Shown here piece after piece: positions 1 to 6,843 of a stretch of DNA of 42,996 nt. Every line of letters starts with the position of its first letter. The first letter of the stretch is position 1. Below the pieces are notes generated by a model. It was not told where the DNA came from and searched no databases. It was given only the letters and a program-made list of their open reading frames with translations. A program made the translations under genes and the position numbers. Origin of the DNA: Bacilli bacterium (GTDB lineage Bacteria > Bacillota_I > Bacilli_A > RF39 > UBA660); the NCBI GenBank assembly GCA_017442305.1, contig JAFRZY010000029.1:1-42996 (forward strand), written 5' to 3'.

Positions 1-2
1 CG

Positions 3-1754
3 TTAAGTGATACCGAAGGAATGAAACTAACGCCATACGAATTTACAGTAACAAATAACTGTAGTACATCTGTTGATTATCAAGTAAATTTGGAAAGTAT
101 AGGAGATAGTACTAACGCAATCAAAGCAAGTGCTATTAAAGTAGCATTAAACGATGATATAAAACTATTAACAGTTGGAGGAAATACAGAACCAACAATA
201 AGTGAAGCATATGAATCAAATAGAATTCTTTTTGGTACATTAGCTGGGTCTTCAGAAGAAACAGAAGAAGATACCGTAACATATGAATTGCGCATCTGGA
301 TAGATGCAAATGCGCCAATAAGCGAACAAAATAAATCATTCAGAAGTAAAATAAGTGTAACAATAGGACAAGGAATAATAAATCCGTATAAAGAAGGTAC
401 TTTAGCTTATGATATTCTTTCAAATTATGGCGGAGCAGATGCAATAACAAGCTTGAGTGCAGAATGGACAGAAGGAGATGCCTCAACGATAACAGCAGCA
501 TCAAATTATGTTGGAACATCAAACAACTATTGGTATGGAACTAGTTATAAATTTGATAAAGAAACCGGAAAATATACATTATCAGGGACACTAACACAAG
601 CAACATTAACAGAATGTCGAAATGGGACAAAGACATGCGGAAAATATACATTAAAAAACGCAAGTTCAACATATGAAAATCAATGGTTATATGAAGTAAC
701 AAATTTTGGAACAAGTGGAGATTATGTAACAGCAAAAACTATCAAAGGAAGCAATGGATTTAGTGTAGTAACAACTGCGAGTGATGCAGGACTATATAAA
801 GCGCAAGATGATTTAGGAACTTCGTATTATTTTAGAGGAGCGCCAACAAATAATTATGTTAAATTTGGAACGTACGCAGAAGATTTGGTAATTGAATTTG
901 AAGAATATGATGAAGAAGCACAGGATTGGTTTCAGAGGACAATAAATATAAACGCAGGAAGTCCAATGTATTGGCGAATCGTGAGAATAAATGGCGATGG
1001 AACAATCCGAATGATATATGATGGAACATCACCAGTACAAAATGGAGTTGCACATACAGCAACAATAGCAAATACAGCATATAATGCTCATTATAATGAA
1101 GCAAAATATGTAGGATATACATATGATGTAAATGGAACAGAAACAGATAGTACAATTAAAGGTGTAGTAGATGACTGGTATGAAGCCAATTTAAAAGGAA
1201 TTTATGGAAAATATATAGCAGATAGCATATTTTGTAATGATCGAGAAACATATAAGTATAAATATAGAGATAGTAATTATAGCGTAACAACAGATCCAAA
1301 TCAAGCTGTGTATACAGACATAATCTATACATCCAAGATTAGATTAGAAACTGATAAAGCACCAGAATTAACATGTACAAATAAAAGTGATAGATATACA
1401 ATAGACGAATCATTAGGAAATGGATTATTAAGCAATCCAGTAGGATTAATAACAGCAGATGAAGCATTTTTTGCAGGAGGAACAGACAAAAGCTATAATA
1501 ATAATTATTATTTATATAACGGGGGTGTGAGCTATACTTCCACTCCTAATGAATTTTATGATTCCAATATCGAAGGCGATCAATTAACATATGTATGGAC
1601 CGTTGGTGATTTGGACGTGGATGGTTTAGTATCCGCTAGACCTGTTGATTATTTACTAGATACTCGCCCAGTAATTAACTTAAAAGCCGATGTTAAGTTT
1701 ACTGGAGATGGTAGAATAGACACTGATACTCCGTATGAAATTGTTATGAATTAA
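3..1754 (+). CDS. Large surface protein, copy A (5' end outside window)
   Basis: The reading frame is open from base 3, and residues before the first internal ATG (21) match the other copies (LSD-x-x-GMKLTPYEF), so this is the 3' part of a gene that begins upstream. The visible 584 residues start inside the TasA/camelysin-like N-domain (VTNNC, ITYELRIWIDANAP-like motifs). A central module follows (YWYGTSYKFD, TECRNGTKTCG), then the C-terminal domain opening at WRIVRINGDG (about residue 323 of the visible part) and ending with RPVINLKADVKFTG. The protein is probably secreted and surface exposed, as judged from complete paralogues B-D. The C-terminal domain resembles repeated extracellular domains common in gut Firmicutes, but its ligand is unknown. 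Central and C-terminal stretches are strikingly close to copy C, suggesting recombination between copies. Confidence 0.85.
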   Translation, partial: LSDTEGMKLTPYEFTVTNNCSTSVDYQVNLESIGDSTNAIKASAIKVALNDDIKLLTVGGNTEPTISEAYESNRILFGTLAGSSEETEEDTVTYELRIWIDANAPISEQNKSFRSKISVTIGQGIINPYKEGTLAYDILSNYGGADAITSLSAEWTEGDASTITAASNYVGTSNNYWYGTSYKFDKETGKYTLSGTLTQATLTECRNGTKTCGKYTLKNASSTYENQWLYEVTNFGTSGDYVTAKTIKGSNGFSVVTTASDAGLYKAQDDLGTSYYFRGAPTNNYVKFGTYAEDLVIEFEEYDEEAQDWFQRTININAGSPMYWRIVRINGDGTIRMIYDGTSPVQNGVAHTATIANTAYNAHYNEAKYVGYTYDVNGTETDSTIKGVVDDWYEANLKGIYGKYIADSIFCNDRETYKYKYRDSNYSVTTDPNQAVYTDIIYTSKIRLETDKAPELTCTNKSDRYTIDESLGNGLLSNPVGLITADEAFFAGGTDKSYNNNYYLYNGGVSYTSTPNEFYDSNIEGDQLTYVWTVGDLDVDGLVSARPVDYLLDTRPVINLKADVKFTGDGRIDTDTPYEIVMN

Positions 1755-1767
1755 ATATTTAAAAAAC

Positions 1768-1800
1768 AAATCACCTATGTTACAATAACATTGGTGATTT
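1768..1800 (+). terminator. Terminator of copy A overlapping the sufC ribosome site
   Basis: A long hairpin (AATCACC..TGTTA-caa-TAACA..GGTGATT) is followed by a T run. Its 3' arm contains GGTGAT, the only plausible ribosome site for sufC, whose ATG is at 1804. Confidence 0.75.
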
Positions 1801-1803
1801 TTT

Positions 1804-2529
1804 ATGTTACAAATTAAAAATTTAACTGCAAGTGTTGAAAGAAAAAAAATAATTAATGGGTTAGATTTAGAAATAAATGATTCAGAAATTCATGTTTTAA
1901 TGGGACCAAATGGTGTAGGAAAAAGTACTATTTGTAAAATTTTGTTAAAAGATGAAAATTATACTATATCTTCTGGTGTAATTATTTTTAATGGAACTAA
2001 GATAAATGATTTAAATACAACGGAAGTAGCGAGATTAGGAATTTATTTAGTTAATCAAAATCCAATTGGGATAGAAGGTGTAACTAATGCTGAAATGCTT
2101 AGAACAGCATTATCTGATATAACTGGTGAACGTGTTGGGATATTTGAGTTTAATAAAAAATTAGAAAATATTTGTAAAGAATTAGATATTCCAAAAGAAT
2201 TTATTCATCGTGAAATTAATGTTGGCATGAGTGGTGGAGAACGCAAGAAAAATGAATTAATGCATTTATGGATGTTGGAACCTAAGTTTATTATTTTAGA
2301 TGAATTGGATTCTGGATTAGATGTTGACGCTTTAAAAGTAGTTAGTGAATCAATAAATAAATATTATGAAAAGTTTAAACCAAGTATATTGATAATTACT
2401 CATCATAATAAGATTCTTGAATATATTAAACCGCATAAAGTTCATGTTCTAAAAGATGGAAAAATTATTAAAAGCGGAGATATTACCTTAGCCAAAGAAA
2501 TCGAAAATTCAGGATTTACTGCATTCTAA
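1804..2529 (+). CDS. sufC: SufC, Fe-S assembly ATPase
   Basis: This is the ABC-type ATPase that drives the SUF scaffold in cytosolic Fe-S cluster assembly. The 241 residues carry Walker A GPNGVGKST (34-42), signature MSGGERKK (142-149), Walker B FIILDE (162-167) and a switch His in LIITHH (near 200). The length and the SGGERKKNE form are typical of SufC rather than of a transporter ATPase. It is first of four same-strand suf genes. Only about 50 bases separate it from copy A, and they contain a terminator hairpin, so the promoter is either weak (possible -10 TACAAT at 1781) or expression depends on read-through. Confidence 0.95.
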   Translation: MLQIKNLTASVERKKIINGLDLEINDSEIHVLMGPNGVGKSTICKILLKDENYTISSGVIIFNGTKINDLNTTEVARLGIYLVNQNPIGIEGVTNAEMLRTALSDITGERVGIFEFNKKLENICKELDIPKEFIHREINVGMSGGERKKNELMHLWMLEPKFIILDELDSGLDVDALKVVSESINKYYEKFKPSILIITHHNKILEYIKPHKVHVLKDGKIIKSGDITLAKEIENSGFTAF

Positions 2530-2561
2530 CAAGGCAAAGTGAGTAAGCGAGATTTAAAAAT

Positions 2562-3233
2562 ATGAATAACATAGTAATAGATAGAGAAGAATTTTGTTTA
2601 GAAGATTTTGACGGTGAAGTAAAAATTAATGTTAAGAAGTTAATTTTAATAATTAAGGGACATGTAGTTATAAAAGAGTGGATAAAAAATAATGAATTGG
2701 ATTTAATGATTAATATGGAAGAAAATTCATCTTTAGAATATAATAGATTTGGCTTAGAGAACTCTGATAATAAGATAATTATTAATCAAAATAGTAATTC
2801 GAGAGTTATTTTTAAAGAATCTTTGTTAGTAGATAATGATTCAAAGTTAAAAATAAAAAATAATATTTTAGGTAATAATAATATTAGTGAAATAATAGTT
2901 AGAGCGGTATCAAAAGAAGATTCTAGGTTAGTGGTCGATGCTATTTTGGATGTTTTAGAAAACACTTTTGGTAATGAAGTAAAAGAAGATTTAAGAGGGT
3001 TAGAACAAGAAAATAGTAAGATTACAATAATTCCTGATATGCTAGTTGCATCATCCGAAGTAATGGCAAATCACAATGTTACAATAGGAAGCATTAGTAA
3101 AGAAGATTTATTTTATTTGTGTTCTAAAGGTTTAACTTTTGATAACGCTAAAAAGTTATTAGAGGTTGGTTTTTTAACAAGTATTTATGAAGATATAGAA
3201 ATGCAAGAAAAAATAAAAGAAATTATAAAGTAA
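2562..3233 (+). CDS. Short SufB/SufD-like scaffold protein
   Basis: This is the scaffold-type partner of SufC. The C-terminal part carries the SufB/D family hallmark (ANHNVTIGSISKEDLFYL, then SKGL and LEVGFL). The middle is a series of short hydrophobic/Asn-rich strands consistent with the family's beta-helix. At 223 residues it is about half the usual SufB or SufD length (about 420-470). The reading frame is clean, with no frameshift visible, so this looks like a compact protein rather than a broken one. No second sufB/sufD follows sufU. The start has no clear ribosome site. Whether it acts as SufB, as SufD or as a homodimer cannot be told from sequence alone. Confidence 0.85.
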   Translation: MNNIVIDREEFCLEDFDGEVKINVKKLILIIKGHVVIKEWIKNNELDLMINMEENSSLEYNRFGLENSDNKIIINQNSNSRVIFKESLLVDNDSKLKIKNNILGNNNISEIIVRAVSKEDSRLVVDAILDVLENTFGNEVKEDLRGLEQENSKITIIPDMLVASSEVMANHNVTIGSISKEDLFYLCSKGLTFDNAKKLLEVGFLTSIYEDIEMQEKIKEIIK

Positions 3234-3246
3234 TGGAGGTGAACTT

Positions 3247-4443
3247 ATGAATAGAGAAGATTTTCCGATGTTAAAGCAAGATATAATATATTTGGATAAT
3301 AGTGCGACTACATTAAAACCTGATTGTGTTTTAAATAAAATGGCGGAGTATTATAAAGAATATGGCGCTAATGCTCATAGAGGAGACTATGATATTTCCT
3401 ATAAAGTAGATTTAGAATACGAAAATGTACGAGATTTAGTACGTGATTTAATAAACGCTAAAAGTAAAGAAGAAGTTGTTTTTACAAGTGGTACTACAGA
3501 ATCATTAAATATGATTGTTAATGGTTTTTTTGAAAGTCTTTTAGAAGCCGGCGACGAAATAATTTTAAGTACTAGTGAACATGCTTCTAATATACTTCCT
3601 TGGTTTAGAATTGCTCGTAATAATGGATGTATTATAAAATATGTAAATCTTGATGATAATTATTATGTAACACTGGAAAATTTAAAAAAGGTTATAACTC
3701 CAAATACAAAAGTTATATCACTTGCTCATATTACTAATGTAATAGGTGATGTAAGACCAATAAAAGAAATTGCAAAGTTTGCGCATGAAAATAACATTTT
3801 TGTTGTTGTGGATGGTGCACAAAGTGTACCTCACATGAAAGTTGATGTTCAAGATTTGGATATAGATTTTTTAGCTTTTTCTGCCCATAAGATGCTAGGG
3901 CCTACTGGTGTTGGGGTGTTATATGGAAAAAAAGAATTATTAGAACATTTAGAACCTACTATATTAGGTGGGGGAATGAATGAGTCTTTTGATAACGAAA
4001 ATGCCGTAATATTAAAAAGTTTACCTACGAGATTAGAAGCTGGGACTCCTAATATTGCTGGAGTAATAGGATTTGGAGCGGCTATTAAATATATGAATCA
4101 AATTGGATATGATAGAATAATAGATAGAGAAAGATATTTAAGAAATTATTTGATTGAAAAATTAGTTAGAATACCTCATATTGATATTATCAATTTAGAA
4201 AGTGATAGTGGGATAGTTGCGTTTAATGTAAATGGCATTTTCAGTCAAGATGTAGCTTATTACCTAAATAAATATAATGTTTGTGTAAGAGCTGGTAATC
4301 ACTGTGCTAAAATTTTAAAAAATGCTGTTGGCGTTACAAATAGTATTAGAGTAAGTATAAGTTTTTATAATACAGAATCAGAAATAGATGATTTAGTAGA
4401 ACTATTAAAAAACAAAGATAAAATTATGAAAGAGATGTTGTAA
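3247..4443 (+). CDS. sufS: SufS cysteine desulfurase
   Basis: This PLP enzyme takes sulfur from cysteine and passes the persulfide to SufU for Fe-S cluster assembly. The 398 residues show the PLP lysine in SAHKMLGP (K215), the phosphate-binding TSGTTES motif (80-86) and the catalytic Cys353 in the short loop RAGNHCA typical of group II desulfurases. A strong GGAGG site precedes ATG 3247. The stop codon overlaps the sufU start (TAATG), so the two are translationally coupled. Confidence 0.95.
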   Translation: MNREDFPMLKQDIIYLDNSATTLKPDCVLNKMAEYYKEYGANAHRGDYDISYKVDLEYENVRDLVRDLINAKSKEEVVFTSGTTESLNMIVNGFFESLLEAGDEIILSTSEHASNILPWFRIARNNGCIIKYVNLDDNYYVTLENLKKVITPNTKVISLAHITNVIGDVRPIKEIAKFAHENNIFVVVDGAQSVPHMKVDVQDLDIDFLAFSAHKMLGPTGVGVLYGKKELLEHLEPTILGGGMNESFDNENAVILKSLPTRLEAGTPNIAGVIGFGAAIKYMNQIGYDRIIDRERYLRNYLIEKLVRIPHIDIINLESDSGIVAFNVNGIFSQDVAYYLNKYNVCVRAGNHCAKILKNAVGVTNSIRVSISFYNTESEIDDLVELLKNKDKIMKEML

Positions 4444-4868
4444 TGGATACTAATTTAAAAAAAGAAATAATTATGGATCATTATTTGAATCCTAAAAACA
4501 AAATTACTACTGATGATTCTAGGTATGTTAAAGTTAATACAAATAATGAATCATGTATTGATAACTTAAACTTTTATGTTTTATTTAATGGTGATTTAAT
4601 AGAAGATATTAAATTTGACGGGGAAGCTTGTGCTATTAGTACTTCCTCATCTTCGATAATGATTACTAATATGATTGGAAAAACTATTGCTGAAGCCGAA
4701 GAATATATTAATAATTTTGAAGCCATGATTAATGAAGAAAAATATAATAGTGATATATTAAATGAAGCAAATGCTTATGATGATATATATAAACAAAATA
4801 ATCGTAAGAATTGTGCATTGCTTCCATATAAAGGAATTAAAAAGGCTATAGCGGAATACCGCAAATAG
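4443..4868 (+). CDS. sufU: SufU sulfur-transfer protein
   Basis: This zinc-dependent sulfurtransferase accepts persulfide from SufS. The 141 residues contain the expected metal ligands: Cys38 and Asp40 (NESCIDN), Cys63 (GEACAIS) and Cys124 (KNCALLP). The spacing fits SufU, not IscU. It overlaps the sufS stop by one base and is the last gene of the suf run. Its last codons form the 5' arm of the operon terminator. Confidence 0.93.
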   Translation: MDTNLKKEIIMDHYLNPKNKITTDDSRYVKVNTNNESCIDNLNFYVLFNGDLIEDIKFDGEACAISTSSSSIMITNMIGKTIAEAEEYINNFEAMINEEKYNSDILNEANAYDDIYKQNNRKNCALLPYKGIKKAIAEYRK

Positions 4869-4876
4869 CCTTTTTG
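4840..4876 (+). terminator. suf operon terminator
   Basis: The stem AAAGGCTAT / ATAGCCTTT encloses a second stem GCGG-aata-CCGC and is followed by T residues. It overlaps the sufU stop codon and abuts the antisense promoter of toxin locus 1. Confidence 0.85.
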
Positions 4877-4902
4877 ACTTTTGTAAATATATATGATATA
4901 TT
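4874..4902 (+). promoter_or_regulatory. Antisense RNA promoter, toxin locus 1
   Basis: TTGACT (4874-4879), a 17-bp spacer and TATATT (4897-4902). The matching promoter in locus 2 is TTGACA-17-TATATT. Confidence 0.8.
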
Positions 4903-4908
4903 GAATAT

Positions 4909-5012
4909 GTCAAGGAAACTTGCATAAAATAAAAAAGGAACACTTAATATTGCTAGTGTTGAGTGCTACCTATTTAAAGGGTTTGCACCTAACTATTTGT
5001 TAGGTGCTTTTC
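4909..5012 (+). ncRNA. Candidate antisense antitoxin RNA 1
   Basis: The predicted transcript is about 100 nt. Its 5' end folds into a CAAG-GAAA-CTTG hairpin inside an 18-base block conserved in all three loci. It runs antisense through the 3' untranslated region of the toxin mRNA and ends at a strong terminator (GCACCTAAC-tattt-GTTAGGTGC, 4985-5007, then T residues) at the toxin stop codon. This convergent, 3'-overlapping layout matches known type I antitoxin RNAs. The function is inferred. Confidence 0.65.
4930..4960 (-). terminator. Toxin 1 mRNA terminator
   Basis: On the minus strand AACACT-loop-AGTGTT (4960-4955 with 4944-4939) is followed by CC and a T6 run. It places the mRNA 3' end inside the antisense gene. 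Confidence 0.7.
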
Positions 5013-5095
5013 TATTTTATAGTTACAAAGAGTAATGCTATAAGTAGAAGAATAATTATGATTAAAGAAAAGATTAAAAAATCTTTCTTTTTCAC
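5012..5095 (-). CDS. Small hydrophobic peptide, candidate type I toxin 1
   Basis: A 27-residue peptide starts with MKKKDFLIFSL and continues as one membrane span ending VTIK. The start is GTG at 5095, seven bases after GGAGGT (5103-5108, minus strand). An in-frame ATG at 5101 sits too close to that site. The Shine-Dalgarno is locked in a perfect 8-bp hairpin (5103-5110 with 5118-5125). A promoter lies upstream (TTGTTA-17-TATAAT, 5184 to 5156). Short Lys-capped single-span peptides with sequestered ribosome sites and an antisense partner are the hallmark of type I toxins (Fst, TxpA, BsrG class). No family match could be tested here. Confidence 0.65.
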   Translation of the reverse strand: MKKKDFLIFSLIIIILLLIALLFVTIK

Positions 5096-5102
5096 AAGCA
5101 TC

Positions 5103-5135
5103 ACCTCCAATTCTGTCTTGGAGGTAGCACCCAAC
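5103..5135 (-). promoter_or_regulatory. SD-sequestering hairpin and 5' long-range pairing element, locus 1
   Basis: ACCTCCAA / TTGGAGGT forms an 8-bp hairpin with a 7-nt loop over the toxin Shine-Dalgarno. The adjoining 5' segment (5123-5135) reads GTTGGGTGCTACC in the mRNA and can pair with GGTAGCACTCAAC at the mRNA 3' end (4958-4970) with one G-U pair. Confidence 0.7.
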
Positions 5136-5155
5136 TATTAAATATTCCTATAAAC

Positions 5156-5184
5156 ATTATACAATAAGTAAACTACATTAACAA
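5156..5184 (-). promoter_or_regulatory. Toxin 1 mRNA promoter
   Basis: On the minus strand: TTGTTA (5184-5179), 17 bp, TATAAT (5161-5156). The predicted start is near 5149. Confidence 0.75.
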
Positions 5185-5221
5185 TAAAATAACTTGAATT
5201 TAAAAGAAAATAATGATATAT

Positions 5222-5435
5222 TAGTTTCATAAAGTGAAGCGAAAAGACTAGTAATAGAAGTTTATTTTAAATAGAGATCTAGTGGTTGGTGGAAACTAGA
5301 AAAATAAATCTATGAATCTACTTTTCAAACGGATTAATAAATCCCGGGTTGTTCCGTTATAAATAATTAAGAAATATAAAGGATGGTACCGCAGAATTGC
5401 TCCTTAAGGAGATTCTGTGGTTTTTATTTTAGAAA
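5222..5435 (+). promoter_or_regulatory. T-box riboswitch controlling serS (specifier TCT)
   Basis: The T-box core AGGATGGTACCGCAG is at 5380-5394. Upstream is a stem I-like region with GAA-TCT-AC, which gives a serine specifier codon TCT at 5317-5319. Downstream is a terminator with CTCC-ttaa-GGAG flanked by CAGAAT/ATTCTG and then TTTTTATTTT (5392-5432). Uncharged tRNA-Ser is expected to stabilise the antiterminator and switch on serS, as in other Firmicutes. Confidence 0.92.
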
Positions 5436-5446
5436 GGAAAGAGAAT

Positions 5447-6733
5447 ATGTTAGATATTAAATTTGTTAGAGAAAACAAAGAAATAGTAAAAGAAAATATT
5501 AAAAAGAAATTTCAAGAACACAAACTACCTTTGGTTGATGAAGTAATAGCACTTGACGAACAAATAAGAGCGTTAAAACTTGAAGGTGATGAACTTCGTA
5601 AAAACAGAAATACAATAAGTGGGGAAATTGGTTTGCTTATGCGTGAGAAAAAAGTAGAAGAGGCAAATCAAAAAAAAGCTGAGGTTGTAGCTATTAATGA
5701 AAAATTAGTTAGTATTGAAGAAAACGAAGCAAAATTAAATGAAGAACTAAAAAAGAAAATGATGGTTATTCCTAATATTATTGATGCTTCAGTACCAATT
5801 GGTAAAGATGATACTGAAAATGTTGAAATTGAGAAATTTGGTGAACCAGTTGTTCCAGAGTTTGAAATTCCGTATCATGCTGATATTATAGAAAAATTGT
5901 GTGGTTTAGATAAAGAGTCTGCAGGACGTACTAGTGGTAATGGCTTTTATTACTTAATGGGCGATATTGCAAGACTTCATTCAGCAATGCTTTCATATGC
6001 AAGAGATTTTATGATTGATAAAGGCTTTACTTACTGTGTTCCACCATTCATGATAAGAAGTGATGTTGTAAGTGGAGTTATGTCTTTTGATGAAATGGAA
6101 GCAATGATGTATAAAATTGAAGGTGAAGATTTATTCTTAATTGGAACTTCAGAACATTCAATGATTGGTAAATTTAAAGGACAACTTATTCCAGAAAAAC
6201 AACTTCCTTTAACATTAACTTCATATTCTCCGTGTTTTAGAAAGGAAGTAGGAGCTCACGGAATTGAAGAAAGAGGAATTTACAGAGTACATCAATTCGA
6301 AAAACAAGAAATGGTAGTATTGTGTAAAATGGAAGAAGCAATGGATTGGTACAACAAAATGTGGAAATTCACTGTTGATTTCTTCCGTAGTTTAGATGTT
6401 CCAGTAAGAACGCTTGAATGTTGTAGTGGAGATTTAGCAGATCTTAAAGTTAAATCTTGTGATATAGAAGCATGGAGTCCAAGACAAAAGAAATATTTTG
6501 AAGTTGGTTCATGTTCTACTTTAGGTGATGCGCAAGCTAGACGTTTGGGAATACGCGCTAAAGGTGAAGAAGGGAATTATTTAGTTGCAACTTTAAATAA
6601 TACAGTACTTGCTACCCCTCGTGGATTAATTGCGGTATTAGAAAACAATGTTAATGCAGATGGTAGTGTTAATATCCCAGTTGCATTAAGACCATACATG
6701 GGTGGAAAAGAAAAAATAGAGATTAATAAATAA
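5447..6733 (+). CDS. serS: Seryl-tRNA synthetase
   Basis: This class II aminoacyl-tRNA synthetase charges tRNA-Ser. The start chosen is ATG 5447 (MLDIKFVRENKEIV), with AAAGGAAAGAG upstream. The longer frame beginning at 5417 would run into the T-box terminator. The 428 residues show an N-terminal charged coiled-coil arm (about 10-105), then the catalytic core with the motif 2 region (SPCFRKEVGAHG, then YRVHQFEKQEM) and motif 3 (NNTVLATPRGLIAVLEN). The T-box upstream reads a serine codon, which agrees with the product. It is a single-gene unit with its own terminator. Confidence 0.96.
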   Translation: MLDIKFVRENKEIVKENIKKKFQEHKLPLVDEVIALDEQIRALKLEGDELRKNRNTISGEIGLLMREKKVEEANQKKAEVVAINEKLVSIEENEAKLNEELKKKMMVIPNIIDASVPIGKDDTENVEIEKFGEPVVPEFEIPYHADIIEKLCGLDKESAGRTSGNGFYYLMGDIARLHSAMLSYARDFMIDKGFTYCVPPFMIRSDVVSGVMSFDEMEAMMYKIEGEDLFLIGTSEHSMIGKFKGQLIPEKQLPLTLTSYSPCFRKEVGAHGIEERGIYRVHQFEKQEMVVLCKMEEAMDWYNKMWKFTVDFFRSLDVPVRTLECCSGDLADLKVKSCDIEAWSPRQKKYFEVGSCSTLGDAQARRLGIRAKGEEGNYLVATLNNTVLATPRGLIAVLENNVNADGSVNIPVALRPYMGGKEKIEINK

Positions 6734-6763
6734 AAAGAAGAGCTTTCAAACTCTTCTTTTTAT
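6731..6763 (+). terminator. serS terminator
   Basis: AAAGAAGAG-loop-CTCTTCTTT followed by T residues. Confidence 0.85.
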
Positions 6764-6772
6764 GTGTCAACT

Positions 6773-6843
6773 AAGTTATCGACAGTTGACAGGAGGGGGG
6801 GGTATATTATACTAATCCTAGATAGTAGAAAGTAGGATAGTAT
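6773..6843 (+). promoter_or_regulatory. G8-spacer promoter of surface protein copy B
   Basis: The element holds a DnaA-box-like TTATCGACA (6776-6784), TTGACA (6786-6791), GGA plus eight G (6795-6802) and TATATTATACT, with TATACT (6808-6813) as the best -10. The -35/-10 spacer is 16 bp. A short leader with AGGA (6833-6836) leads to ATG 6844. Copies C and E have almost the same block, and D shares the promoter part. Confidence 0.8.

Noticed and set aside
21-23. ATG at 21 as the start of copy A
   Set aside because: Bases 3-20 continue the paralogues' reading frame (LSD-x-x-G), and this Met lies in the middle of the N-domain, so the gene begins before the window.
5099-5101. ATG as the start of toxin peptide 1
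   Set aside because: It lies one base after GGAGGT, too close for initiation. The in-frame GTG six bases on has normal spacing.
4930-5200. Riboswitch or insertion-sequence remnant to explain the repeated intergenic block
   Set aside because: The three copies have no transposase or target duplications, and the parts resolve into two opposed transcripts with promoters and terminators, so the toxin/antisense reading explains more.
6795-6802. G8 run as a Shine-Dalgarno or G-quadruplex in RNA
   Set aside because: It lies upstream of the -10 box and is not expected to be transcribed. A single G run does not give the four tracts of a standard quadruplex.
6814-6840. ATCCTA / TAGGAT inverted repeat as an mRNA hairpin over the ribosome site of the surface genes
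   Set aside because: With TATACT as -10, transcription should start near 6820, so the first arm would not be in the mRNA. It could still be a DNA operator.
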